Of a stretch of DNA of 64,000 bases, positions 26,475 to 36,400 are shown piece by piece. The stretch is from NCBI GenBank assembly GCA_012522505.1, contig JAAYKJ010000215.1, positions 31,559 to 95,558 of the forward strand. The letters run 5' to 3'. Under the pieces are notes generated by a model that saw only the letters and a program-made list of their open reading frames with translations, was not told the DNA's origin and made no database searches. This stretch comes from Clostridiaceae bacterium (lineage in GTDB: Bacteria > Bacillota > Clostridia > DSM-8532). The number at the start of each line of letters is the position of its first letter. The stretch's first letter is position 1. The position numbers and the translations under genes are program-made.

Positions 26475-26729
26475 ATTTTTCACCCTTTGCTTTTGCTATC
26501 ATCATCTCTATATTCCAAATTAGAGTCGGTCTTAACCTTACACCTGGCTTGATAAACTTGAATTTAGTTTACACAACACCTAAGAAAAAAACAAGGCGCA
26601 GATGGCGGCATTGTGTATCCTCTTCATATTTCAAAACCCTGCTCTGTCTGCCTGCAGCAATTGATTCCTGCCCATACATATGGAATAAAAAATGAAGCAA
26701 AGTGTGGTTAAACAGCCTTGTTTTTGCTA

Positions 26730-26758
26730 TTGACAAACCACTTCATCCCCATTATAAT
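26730..26758 (+). promoter_or_regulatory. Consensus sigma-A promoter of tRNA-Leu
   Basis: TTGACA, exactly 17 bp, then TATAAT: a perfect consensus promoter ending 23 bp before the tRNA. The rest of the gap upstream (26475-26729) shows no gene. Confidence 0.93.
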
Positions 26759-26781
26759 TACATTGTTGCTTATGATGCTGC

Positions 26782-26869
26782 GCGGAAGTGGTGGAATTGG
26801 CAGACTCGCTAGATTCAGGTTCTAGTGTGCATCACGCACGTGCGGGTTCAAGTCCCGCCTTCCGCACCA
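26782..26869 (+). tRNA. tRNA-Leu, anticodon CAG
   Basis: The sequence folds into a class II tRNA with acceptor stem GCGGAAG/CTTCCGC, anticodon stem CTAGA/TCTAG around the loop TTCAGGT (anticodon CAG, reading CUG), a long variable arm (TGTGCATCACGCACG), a T arm with GGTTCAAGTCC, and an encoded CCA end. The large variable arm and discriminator A fit leucine. A consensus promoter precedes it and a terminator follows immediately, so it is an independent transcription unit. Confidence 0.97.
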
Positions 26870-26902
26870 AAAGACCGTCGATTATTTCGATGGTCTTTTT
26901 AA
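26869..26902 (+). terminator. Intrinsic terminator of tRNA-Leu
   Basis: AAAAGACCGTCG-ATTATTT-CGATGGTCTTTT forms a 12-bp stem with one G-T wobble, followed by TTTTT. It starts at the tRNA 3' end. Confidence 0.9.
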
Positions 26903-26981
26903 TATATATCTTCACAAGTGGAAGATATCGTGGAGCTGTCGTCGTGTCAAAAGATGCTCTGCGGGAAAACAATCAAGAACT

Positions 26982-27019
26982 AAAACAATCCCCGGTTCAG
27001 CTGAACCGGGGATTGTTTT
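26982..27019. terminator. Perfect 38-bp palindromic terminator
   Basis: AAAACAATCCCCGGTTCAG is followed directly by its exact reverse complement, with A/T-rich ends on both sides. It lies 9 bp past the stop of the HMA gene and should end the metal cassette on the minus strand; T-runs on both strands make it bidirectional. Confidence 0.88.
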
Positions 27020-27027
27020 TGGCACTG

Positions 27028-27261
27028 TTATTTCGACTTTACCTGCGACCTTTTAACTTCGTACCCAAGGTCCGTGATGGCCTTTTCCACATCCTCCACG
27101 GATAGCTTTTCATCATCAAAGTTAAACTTTGCCTTGCTGGAGTTGAACAACACCTTAATGCTTTCTTTTTCCACACCAGCCAATGACTTGATTGCGTTTT
27201 CAATCTTTTGCACGCAGGATGGACAAGTTAAGGTCTCGAGTTGAATCGTTGCTGTTTTCAT
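27028..27261 (-). CDS. Stand-alone heavy-metal-associated (HMA) domain protein
   Basis: The 77-residue protein folds as a single HMA domain. The metal site is TLTCPSCVQKIENAI (CxxC near residues 12-15, where copper chaperones usually have GMTCxxC), with the beta-alpha-beta pattern continuing to ITDLGYEVKR. Such proteins deliver a soft metal ion to, or sense it for, a P-type ATPase. Here it follows the ATPase gene by 34 bp in the same direction, and that ATPase lacks its own HMA domain, so the pair looks like a split transporter system. GGAGATTGAAA precedes the ATG at 27261. The metal is not identifiable. Confidence 0.85.
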   Translation of the reverse strand: MKTATIQLETLTCPSCVQKIENAIKSLAGVEKESIKVLFNSSKAKFNFDDEKLSVEDVEKAITDLGYEVKRSQVKSK

Positions 27262-27295
27262 TTTCAATCTCCTTTCTCACAATGGTTTGTAATCC

Positions 27296-29149
27296 TTACC
27301 GTAATTTGTACCGCAGCAATCGCATACCATTTAGGATGACCACCAGAATGCTGGATTCATGCACCAGCATGCCAATGGACATATTCATCCACTCGCTGAA
27401 GAAGACAGCAGAAAGCAGGAACAGCACAACCCCGATAGCAATAGCTATATTTTGCTTCATATTTCTGGCGGTGGCCTTTGCCAACCCCAAGGCATGTGGC
27501 AGGCGGCTGAAGTTTGAATTCATAAGCACCACATCGGAAGTCTCGATAGCCACATCTGTACCACTGCCCATAGCGATGCCAATTTGGGCCAACGCCAGCG
27601 AAGGACTGTCATTGACACCATCCCCCACGAAAGCGACTATTTGCCCCTCTTCCTCTATCAACTTCTTGATATAAGCTGCCTTATCCTCCGGCAGCATGTT
27701 GCCATGTGCCTCGGTTAAGCCCAGTTCTTGGCTTACTGCATCTACCGTTCCCTGGTTATCACCCGATAACATCACAAAGTTCTTCACGCCCAGTCTTCTC
27801 AACCTGCGCAGTTCTTCCTTCACACCCGGTCGGATCTGGTCGCGTATGCCCATCAGAATCTTCAATCTTCGGTCAACAGAAGTCAGCACGAGTGAGTTTC
27901 CGTTTCTTTCCATGCGGGCGATGTCGGCCTTGGCCTGCTCACTGAGTACAACCTCTTCCCTTTCCATCATAGCTACATTGCCTACAGCAATTCGGTGTCC
28001 ATTGACCGTGGCGGTAATGCCACCTCCCTTGACAACCTCTGTGTTCTCAACCGTCGACAGGGTGGTTTCACCGATTTTCTCCAGTATCGCTTTCGCCAGC
28101 GGATGGTCAGATTCGTTTTCAATGCTTGCAAGATATCCCAAAGCCTCTGGGATATTATCGCCGTAATACTCCTGTTCCGCTACCGATGGATTTCCCGCAG
28201 TCAGGGTCCCAGTCTTGTCGAATACCATGGTGTCAAGTCGGCTAAAATCTCCGATTACTTCACTGCCCTTGAGCAGCACCCCATGCCGCGCACCATTACC
28301 GATGCCGGCTACGTTGGATACGGGCACGCCGATGACCAAAGCGCCCGGGCATCCTAGAACAAGGATGATAATAGCCAGTTCAAAGTTGCGGGATATGATT
28401 CCGACCAAAATACCCAGCACAAGAACAGCGGGCGTATAGTACTTGGAAAAGCGGTCGATAAAACGCTCCGCCTCTGATTTTGAGTCTTGTGCTTCCTCCA
28501 CCAGTTCAATAATTTTGCCAAAGGTTGTGTCCTCGCCGACACGGTCGGCAGCAATTTGAATGGTTCCGTTGTCCAGGATGGTGCCTGCGAATACCTGGGA
28601 CCCCTTTTCTTTGGAAACTGGGAGGGATTCCCCGGTGATGCTGGCCTCATTGATGCTGCCCTCGCCTGATAAAACTGTGCCATCAACAGGTATTTTCATA
28701 CCGGTTTTAACCAGTATAATATCGCCTACGTCTACTTCATCCACGTCAACCTCTTCAAACTCGCCATTCTCCATTTGCTTCAAGGCACTTTCGGGTGCCA
28801 TTTCTGTCAGTTCTTTAATGGCAGAGCGGGTTTTATTAAGCGTACGCTGCTCCAAATAAGCGCCGAACAAGAACAGGAAGGTAACAATGGCAGATTCTTC
28901 GAAGTTTCTTATGATAAATGCGCCAGCTACTGCAATGATGACCAAAACATCAATGCTGACAACCTTTACTTTTAAAGCCTGATATGCCTGGATCGCAATA
29001 GGCGCAGCTCCTAAAACTGAAGCGATCGCCAAGGCCCAAACAGCCACAGCTTCGTTTTTAAAGGCCAGCGCACTGGTGAACCCAATCGCAATCAAAATGG
29101 CGCTCACAAACATGATGTAGTTTTTCTTGCTCAATATAGCTCTCTGCAT
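27296..29149 (-). CDS. Heavy-metal P1B-type ATPase with a CPG membrane motif
   Basis: The 617-residue transporter pumps a metal ion across the membrane. It has paired N-terminal helices and no HMA domain. The actuator motif is ITGESLPV, the membrane metal site LVLGCPGALVIGVPVS is near residue 263, and phosphorylation is at Asp in DKTGTLTAG near 308. SDHPLAKAI and GDGVNDSPSLA follow. The usual CPC is CPG here, and the last helices carry HESSILVVILNGMRLL, so the ion is unclear. AAGGAGATGTT fixes the ATG at 29149. It is flanked by the HMA gene and a hemerythrin-like gene, forming a three-gene cassette. Confidence 0.88.
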   Translation of the reverse strand: MQRAILSKKNYIMFVSAILIAIGFTSALAFKNEAVAVWALAIASVLGAAPIAIQAYQALKVKVVSIDVLVIIAVAGAFIIRNFEESAIVTFLFLFGAYLEQRTLNKTRSAIKELTEMAPESALKQMENGEFEEVDVDEVDVGDIILVKTGMKIPVDGTVLSGEGSINEASITGESLPVSKEKGSQVFAGTILDNGTIQIAADRVGEDTTFGKIIELVEEAQDSKSEAERFIDRFSKYYTPAVLVLGILVGIISRNFELAIIILVLGCPGALVIGVPVSNVAGIGNGARHGVLLKGSEVIGDFSRLDTMVFDKTGTLTAGNPSVAEQEYYGDNIPEALGYLASIENESDHPLAKAILEKIGETTLSTVENTEVVKGGGITATVNGHRIAVGNVAMMEREEVVLSEQAKADIARMERNGNSLVLTSVDRRLKILMGIRDQIRPGVKEELRRLRRLGVKNFVMLSGDNQGTVDAVSQELGLTEAHGNMLPEDKAAYIKKLIEEEGQIVAFVGDGVNDSPSLALAQIGIAMGSGTDVAIETSDVVLMNSNFSRLPHALGLAKATARNMKQNIAIAIGVVLFLLSAVFFSEWMNMSIGMLVHESSILVVILNGMRLLRYKLR

Positions 29150-29188
29150 AACATCTCCTTCCCTCTTCTTGTCATGATTCATTTCTGC

Positions 29189-29491
29189 CTAAGAATGGTA
29201 TGTCTTGTCCAGTTCGGCCAGCATGTTATATACCGCTTCATAGCTTTCGCAAACATCCGCCGGAACGGTGTAGTCGTCTGTTATTTTCCGAAGTGCGTCA
29301 AATTCTTCGCTTAGCATAGGCAGCGTCTCTCCCGCCTCGTTGATTTTCTGATGGATCGTATCAAAAAGCCGATGCACATCGAGAAATTCAGGATGGTGTT
29401 TTCCATGAACCCTTGCGACAACAGGCACATATTGCTTAAGTGTCTGCAAATGCTTTACCAATACCTCATTAAACGCTTGCTTGTTTGCCAT
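29189..29491 (-). CDS. Small hemerythrin-like / RIC-like protein
   Basis: The 100-residue all-helical protein contains several histidines spaced as in hemerythrin-like metal sites: VVARVHGKHHPEFLDVHR over about residues 24-41, with further His at 14 and 47. The stretch resembles the first half of the di-iron domain of RIC/ScdA iron-sulfur repair proteins. Here it stands alone without the N-terminal ScdA domain and without an obvious second HxxxE half. It is the first gene of the metal cassette, 39 bp before the ATPase. Metal binding or sensing is inference from context. GGAGGAG precedes the ATG. Confidence 0.6.
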   Translation of the reverse strand: MANKQAFNEVLVKHLQTLKQYVPVVARVHGKHHPEFLDVHRLFDTIHQKINEAGETLPMLSEEFDALRKITDDYTVPADVCESYEAVYNMLAELDKTYHS

Positions 29492-29556
29492 CTCTCCTCC
29501 ACTCCTTCTTTCTTATTTTTAACTTAGTCTAGCCCGGTTAACCAAAAGATAATCGA

Positions 29557-29644
29557 TCGAATACTCCTAAGCCCCCGTGGCCTAAAGGCCACGAATAGAG
29601 GAAGTTTTTTTCCGTTGTGGTGCACAATTCACGCAAGTGCCCAT
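29557..29644 (-). repeat. Dispersed structured repeat, copy E
   Basis: Read on the minus strand: ATGGGCACTTGCGTGAATTG, TGCACC, then CTTCCTCTATTCGTGGCC, TTTAGGCCACGGGGGCTTAGG and AGTATTCGAT. The 18-bp dyad CGTGGCC-TTTA-GGCCACG is intact, while the central TTTTTAGCC arm is deleted. It occupies the gap upstream of the hemerythrin-like gene. Confidence 0.78.
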
Positions 29645-29725
29645 GGATTGATATCAGAAACAGAAATATGTAGTATGAACCAAACAATTAACAAAAGCAT
29701 TAATGCTATATTGCAAAGTGCTGAT

Positions 29726-30625
29726 CTATATCACTTCAGACAGAGCCAGCATTATAATTCCCGACATAACAACTGCAATAATCCAATATTGTTTTTTCGT
29801 CAGTTTCTCTTTTAAAAAGATTCGTGACAACAGTACAGAGAAGACGCTGTACGATGCTATAAGCGGAGCAACAATAATGGCGTTTCGAGACATCGCAAAA
29901 ACATAAAAAAACTGTCCAACAGTCTCGAAAAGAGCAGCAGCGCCCCTGTCTTTTTCTTTTCGCAGAACAAATTGCTCTTTTTTCACTTTTAGATAAATAA
30001 AAGCGAAGATCGCACATATAAAAAAAGTAAATTCGTAAGCCAAAAGCGCTTCATCTTCACCAATAAGCGACAGTTCATCAAGATAAACAGCATCCGCAAA
30101 GGTGCCCAATCCATCGATAACGCAATATAGGATCGGAAAGATGAGCGCGATGAAACCCTTCTGGTATTTCTTGTCCTTTTCACTTAGTATCAGTGTTCTG
30201 TTCTTATCGTGTTTTTCAACTGCCGCAAGGGCAACGATTCCCAATGTGATAGTAATAATCGCGGTAATCTCCAAGTAACTTAACGAATGTGCAAAAACAA
30301 CGTAGAGCAGAATAGCGGTAACCGCGCCTGAGGAGTTTTGCACAGGTGAGGAGATCGACAATTCGATGTATCGAAGGCCTAAATACCCTATTGTCATCGA
30401 TAAAATATACATAAATGAAACAGGGAAATAGACTATCAGGGAAACCGGAGAAAAAGCAATGCCTTTGACCAACATGTATCCAAAGCCATGGATTCCCATG
30501 ACCAGCCCCACCATTATCACCGTTTTAATATGACTTACTTTATCGTCGGATACCGCACCTTTTTTATAAAATAAATCAGCAAAAGCCCATGAAAAAGTCG
30601 TTAATAACGCAAAAACCAACCACAT
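29726..30625 (-). CDS. EamA/DMT-superfamily transporter
   Basis: The 299-residue protein is made of about ten hydrophobic helices arranged as two repeats, the topology of the drug/metabolite transporter superfamily. The C-terminal half ends LLSRIFLKEKLTKKQYWI and a last helix, a common EamA ending. Substrates in this family range from amino acids to nucleotide sugars and cannot be told from sequence. AAAGGTAG lies before the ATG. It sits just beyond the BREX island, 190 bp past pglZ, in the place where brxL is often found in other loci, but shows no resemblance to BrxL. Confidence 0.8.
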   Translation of the reverse strand: MWLVFALLTTFSWAFADLFYKKGAVSDDKVSHIKTVIMVGLVMGIHGFGYMLVKGIAFSPVSLIVYFPVSFMYILSMTIGYLGLRYIELSISSPVQNSSGAVTAILLYVVFAHSLSYLEITAIITITLGIVALAAVEKHDKNRTLILSEKDKKYQKGFIALIFPILYCVIDGLGTFADAVYLDELSLIGEDEALLAYEFTFFICAIFAFIYLKVKKEQFVLRKEKDRGAAALFETVGQFFYVFAMSRNAIIVAPLIASYSVFSVLLSRIFLKEKLTKKQYWIIAVVMSGIIMLALSEVI

Positions 30626-30814
30626 AAAATTCTACCTTTTATCATTAATATTCGTATGTCCACAACACCTCATGCAGTATCATCCAAAGCCCTCGGTTTG
30701 ATCTGCAATTGATATCAGCAAATAAATTGTTGAATCAACCTGTGCGCCTGTTTAGTCAATACATCTATTTATACCATTGTAACAAACACCTGAAACACAT
30801 ATTTGGCATCGTGC

Positions 30815-33409
30815 TTATCCAAAAAAGTCGAACTCATCCACTGCAAACGCGATATCAATCTGGAACTCCTCACGCTGCGGCAGTTGCGCCCCCGTTTCAT
30901 CCGCGATGACAAGGTAGTAGGTTTCGGTGTTGCTGTATTTGAGGGATTTCAAATTGAAGCTGCAGCGAAACACCCGCTCCTGCCCATTATCACTGGTTTT
31001 GTCTGCAATGATTTTTTGGACATCGCTGATCTGTTTGCCGTTTTTGTCTGTGAAGTATAGCAAGTAAACAACTTCTTTACGATTATATCCGACTGGCTCC
31101 TTCTGATAGAAATTCAGCGAAAAAATCATATTACTGATTTTTCGACCCGCTGAGAGGAGGCTAACGGTTACTGGTTTCTTCTCGTATTTAAGTTTGTTTT
31201 GCCGATATTCCTTTGAATTGATACGAAGATGATGGTATTCGATCACTGGAACCACCATCTCCTGCAGGCTGATGCCTCCATGCACAAAATTCAATCCTCC
31301 ACCGCTCATCTTTATGCGGACATTCTCCCTCGGCGCATAGGCTTCAAATTCAGTCATATCGTGTAAAAACTTCACGGGCAGCAGGTAATCAGGCTTGGCA
31401 CCGCGCTCCATTATAGCATACCTTCTGCCATACTCCACTTCCTGTCCCTTAAAGCTTTCCCTCCCCAACTTGGCATCCTCGTTAAGGGGGCTGTAAGTAT
31501 ATAGGAAGCCGTGATCGGCTGTGATGATGAAGTTAACGCCGCCAAACTCGTTGACAATGATGCGCACCAGGTTCTTGATTTCAGCAATGGCGGCATCACA
31601 TGCGGAGAACACCAGATTATCGGATATATGGCTGGCTGCATCGATAGTGTCATGATAAATGTAGACTACCTCCTGGCCTTTAACCAAGCCACTGCGTTCA
31701 TCACGTTTCATTCCTATCAGATTTTTATACTGTAAGACAACACTCTTGGGGTTTCCCTTTTTCAGAATGTTTTCTCTGTTGCTACTTTCTGTGGATTGTC
31801 CGTCCGCAAGTACAACCAGCCTGTCGTTTCTTTTTTCCACCGTCAGCAGTTCATGCGGAAGAAGTGCTGCCATACCAAATTTGGTAATGGTGGGAAAGAC
31901 AGCTTCACAGATGCTCAGTTTCACCTTGCTCTGTGTTTCCCTTCGCAGTTGTTCAGTCAAAGATACGGCTACATCATACCGCAAAGCATCCGAAATGATG
32001 ACAAACATTTTGGTGCCAGCAGTCTTTATTTTTTTTGCATAGAAATCCGTCTGATGCGGTATTGCCAGAATGCGGCCATATTGTTTCAAGTCATCGGCAC
32101 AGGCGTTCGACCAGTTGCTGCCAAGACGGCCCAGGAACCAATGCGAGTAAAGGCCTTCAACCTTTTCCATTACGTTGTTGAACAGATCGCTGAGTGAGGG
32201 ATGGTATCCCCTTAAACTTTCAGCAAAGCAAAGATGAAACTTCCTGTAGCAGGTATCCATCCAGTAGTAGATTTCGGTATACTCCTTCCATACCTCCTTT
32301 GGCTCTACAGTGTGGAAACCATTGGCGTGTTCCCTATAGAAATCCAACATACAGGCGACCTGTAAAATACCTTCATAGTAATTTCTGAAGTCTTCATACC
32401 ATACGCAGGTACGGCGCTTATCCACTGCCTGAATGATGGTCTCTGGGCTGACAGTCTGAACACTGATTTCCTGCATCAACTTTGCAAGGATGCATTCGTC
32501 GATTGACGGGAAACATTCCGTATCCAATAAATCCTCCAAAGGCATCTTTGTGAAACGCTGCGGTAATCGCGCCTCATCCTCAGCATAACGGGCGATTTCG
32601 TATAACTTTTTTACGTCTTTGCTGTGCAGCCACTCCGAAATAAGGTCATAGCACCAGGCTTGGTGTGGTAATGAAATGAAGCTGTGAAGCCCTTCCAAGT
32701 TCTCCGGGCGTATGTTTCTTGTTACAGCAGTCAGTAGCAGATGCACAGCAAGACGTCCGAGGCTGACTTCCTCTTCGCGATAACCAGACCCTTGGGCAAC
32801 CATCGCCCAAAACGCATCCTTTGCACCGTAGACTTCGAATTCTTTATACACTGGGTTGGTTTTCATATCCATCCCCGCACTGATTACGGCACGGATGATA
32901 AGATTGGGCCTGGCTTCCTTCAATCCACAAATCGCTGCCATCACAGCCAAATGAAGCTGTGCAGGTGTGCTGACAGACTCCTTAAGTTCTGTAATCCTTT
33001 TGCGGCGCTCCTTCGCATTGAAAAATTTTCTATAGCTTCTGACCAGCCTTCTAAGTGCAGGGACAACAAGATGCATTTCATCCATCCATATGGAAATGAT
33101 ATCCGCACGGAATTCCTCACTGTACAGTTCGATGTCGATTAGCCAGTTATCTTCTGGCTTATCATAAGAAATTGGATTGTAGACCAGAAAGTTAGTCAAT
33201 GGTTCCTCAATGGAAAGCAGTTTTTTTACTTCAAAATTATTGCAACCTGTCAGTACAATCAGCTTTGCATTGTCCATCACGATCTCATTCAGCCTGTCCT
33301 CAAATTCCCGGTCTTCGTCATGCCAGAAGATGATGCGGCGTTTGTAAAACTCTGGCAATGGCTCTGCAAAACGCCGATTCAACTCCTGGTTCACTTTATC
33401 CGTGTCCAT
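30815..33409 (-). CDS. pglZ: BREX-1 system phosphatase PglZ
   Basis: The 864-residue protein belongs to the PglZ branch of the alkaline phosphatase superfamily and is a core component of BREX phage defence. The metal-binding motifs are visible as VIISDALRYDVAVS near residue 470 and IITADHGFLY near 628. Upstream lies the long helical N-terminal region typical of type 1 PglZ, which contacts other BREX proteins. Length is normal. It is the last gene of the island, 12 bp after pglX1, with AAAGGGGGATACAC before the ATG. Its exact enzymatic role in defence is not settled in the literature I know. The frame is intact. Confidence 0.93.
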   Translation of the reverse strand: MDTDKVNQELNRRFAEPLPEFYKRRIIFWHDEDREFEDRLNEIVMDNAKLIVLTGCNNFEVKKLLSIEEPLTNFLVYNPISYDKPEDNWLIDIELYSEEFRADIISIWMDEMHLVVPALRRLVRSYRKFFNAKERRKRITELKESVSTPAQLHLAVMAAICGLKEARPNLIIRAVISAGMDMKTNPVYKEFEVYGAKDAFWAMVAQGSGYREEEVSLGRLAVHLLLTAVTRNIRPENLEGLHSFISLPHQAWCYDLISEWLHSKDVKKLYEIARYAEDEARLPQRFTKMPLEDLLDTECFPSIDECILAKLMQEISVQTVSPETIIQAVDKRRTCVWYEDFRNYYEGILQVACMLDFYREHANGFHTVEPKEVWKEYTEIYYWMDTCYRKFHLCFAESLRGYHPSLSDLFNNVMEKVEGLYSHWFLGRLGSNWSNACADDLKQYGRILAIPHQTDFYAKKIKTAGTKMFVIISDALRYDVAVSLTEQLRRETQSKVKLSICEAVFPTITKFGMAALLPHELLTVEKRNDRLVVLADGQSTESSNRENILKKGNPKSVVLQYKNLIGMKRDERSGLVKGQEVVYIYHDTIDAASHISDNLVFSACDAAIAEIKNLVRIIVNEFGGVNFIITADHGFLYTYSPLNEDAKLGRESFKGQEVEYGRRYAIMERGAKPDYLLPVKFLHDMTEFEAYAPRENVRIKMSGGGLNFVHGGISLQEMVVPVIEYHHLRINSKEYRQNKLKYEKKPVTVSLLSAGRKISNMIFSLNFYQKEPVGYNRKEVVYLLYFTDKNGKQISDVQKIIADKTSDNGQERVFRCSFNLKSLKYSNTETYYLVIADETGAQLPQREEFQIDIAFAVDEFDFFG

Positions 33410-33421
33410 GTGTATCCCCCT

Positions 33422-36400
33422 TTACCTGATCTTTGCCAAAACTTCTCTGAAAATTCCGTAATTGTGCTTCACACCATCATCCAAGTCGATACGGCAAAAC
33501 TGGTCAGCAAGGTGATGGATTTTTTCTTCATAGCTTCTCAGTTCTTCTGCCTGCTCCCTCAGTTTTATCAATCGCTTGTTCATCTTCACACGCTCGGCCA
33601 TGGAGACACAATTGATTCGTTGCTGCACATCTCCGATGGCCGTTCGGTAACGGGCCTGATGCTCATGAATATAATCGGTCCGCATACGAGCCAGGATATC
33701 CTGCTGGTAACGGTGCATGTAGATGAGCGCCTTGAACCCATTCTTCTTTCCGGAATCAAACAGCCAGTATATCGGGCATTTTTGATAGGTCTTACAGTGA
33801 TCCGAAAAGAAATTGTTAATAAAATAATTCCGAATTACTTCCCTCGACGTTCCTCCCCTGCCCCTCAACGCAGCAGCAATGAATTCCAGATTCTCTTCGA
33901 GCGTATCTTTGCCGTAAACCGTCTCGATGAATTTCTCGAAGCGGACCACAATATCGTCTGGGAAGTATTCGTCGTCTGAAATCGGAATGATGTTGTCTTC
34001 ATGTGGCAGATACGAGATGTACTTTGAACTGTCCCAAACTTCATCCGCGCAAACAAGGCCTTCGCTATCAAGGGAAAAGCGCCCAAACATGCATCCCACT
34101 GCATAGCTGATCAAAGACTTAACCACATCCTGCAGGGTTAACACATAATTGCTGCCGTTCATGGATTCAGGCACATCTTCCCTGCTGTCATAAACCCGGT
34201 GAACAGTAACGGCTTTATCATCCACCTCCGGCTCCAGTTCATCCTGCAGGCCATAAATATGAATAATAATGCGGTTAATCTCTTCTTCATAAAGTTTCAT
34301 TTTATCAAACCGGTCATTGCATTCTGCCGCCCATGCTTGATATGCATCTGAGATCAGCCCTCTGCGAATCAGTGGGTGAAACTTGAAATCCCATGAGATC
34401 TCAAACGAATTCCAATCCGCTTTGCTAAGTTCCAATAGCTGCCTTGTTTTTGCAGTAAGTTCAGGGTTTAACAGTACGTCCTGATGCAAAGGAATTTTGC
34501 TGATATCTCCAACCTTAAAGTCCATGGTTGGTGAGAAAATTTCCAGGTACGTCTTCGCTGTCACACTGTTAATAAGAGCCAGTATGGGATACAGATTTTC
34601 CTCGTTTTCGCAAAAGCCCTTTGCTCCCTTGGAATCGAAAAGAAACCCCTTTTCAGTAAACCGAGCGGAAATATCTCCGGCACTAATGGATGACCAGGTA
34701 ATTCCTTTTCTGAATGCGAACGCACCATTGTAATTATGGGATCGAACTCTTCCGTTTTTTTCATCCCTGTTATTTTTAATTGCGAACCCATTGTTTTGCC
34801 AATCCACCACAAACTCATTATTTCCATACCATTTGCGGAAATTACCGCCTTTGTTATATGGAAACCATTTCATGTTGCTTTTTGCAGCCTCATCCTGATG
34901 ATTGCAATTGAATTGTATCGCTGAAAACCGAACTTCAAACCAATATCTTAAATACCGTTCGTTGTCGGCCGTCGCCATTCCTTCTCTTGTTATCAACCAT
35001 TTTCCAAGCAATTCATTGCTAAATGTATGTATAAGTGCATCCGAAATCCAGTATCCAACCGGAGAACCTGGAATCTTTTCAAAATTCAACTGTTTGGTTT
35101 CATAATGAATTTTGGTGCCGCTGCCAAACAGATCATCCGAGATTCCGGTTTGAGTGTCATAACGATTGAAATCACAGCATAGCATTTTCTTTCTTGCACC
35201 GAGCAGAAAAAGTTTCTCGATATCGCTTGGTTCGATATACTGAAAGGTTCTTTTGTGCAGCTTGAAATATCGTCCTGTAAAACCTGGCAATCTTCTTTTT
35301 GATACCACAAAGGCCATAGAACCAAAATCGATTCCGAATATGCCACGTCCCATATGAATCATGCTATGAATGCTGTGCTTGCTCAACATGGCCCGGCGCT
35401 GCTTTTCAAACGATGCAAGTGAAATGAATGACGGTTGGATAATCATCGCATAATAGCATGAGTTTTCCGTCATCCTTCCACAGCATTCAACGAACACAGA
35501 AAAGAGATCGGCTTTGCTGTTCGGATAATGGTCCCTTACATATTTCACCAGCTTCCTGTTGCCATTGCTGATCCCCATGTATGGCGGATTGGTTACAACA
35601 ACATGGTATTTTTGTGCCATAACCTGCGCGGCCTGTACGAATGGCAGTAATTCCCTTAATGTGATTTCCCGCATTGTGTTGATATCCTCATTAATTTCAT
35701 CAAATCGGGCATAAATCGCATCAAAGTCAACCTGCGAAATCTTCAGAATTGTTCCGTATTCCTTGGCGTCGTGCAGTTCATCCAACAAGACCCGTATTTC
35801 TCTTTGAAGCTGTGCATCACCATTTGCAAAATATTCTACACAGGCTTTATCCAGATGATTGCTCTCACTAATTGAATACACATGTGGCTGTACCACACGG
35901 TTGAAAAAACGGCGATCATACTGGCGTGCCTTCATCATCACAGCGAAGTTTGCCAGCTGCGCAGCACGCTCATCAATGTCCAGACCATAAAGGTTGTTTT
36001 CGATGATTTTTCGGGCAGCGTCGCGCTGATTGTATCCATAGCTTTCATAGATGCTCATCAACACATCAAACATATCAACTAGAATATGACCACTACCCAT
36101 GCAGGGATCGATGCAGCGGATTTCCTCCGGCCTGATCGACCTGAATCTATCGCGTATTTTATCCAACTGTGCCTGAACCCCGGTATCCTGCTGCGCATCG
36201 TCCAGGTAGTATTTCCACCCGGCCTTCAGTTCCTCATCCGGATGCCCTTCCAGCCAGAGCCGGCCCAGGGTGTTTTCCACCATATAGCGGACAATCCAGT
36301 TTGGTGTAAACAGTTGCGTTGCCGCGGGAATATTCTCTCTGGAAATTTTGATGTTCTTTTTCAGGTCTGCAAAAACCTGCTCCTTCAGCTCAGAGTTATA

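Noticed and set aside
29726-30625. brxL in the position after pglZ
   Set aside because: The protein is a ten-helix EamA-type transporter without AAA or Lon-like motifs.
30626-30814. Gene or terminator in the gap after pglZ
   Set aside because: No frame with a binding site and no convincing hairpin with a T-run could be found.
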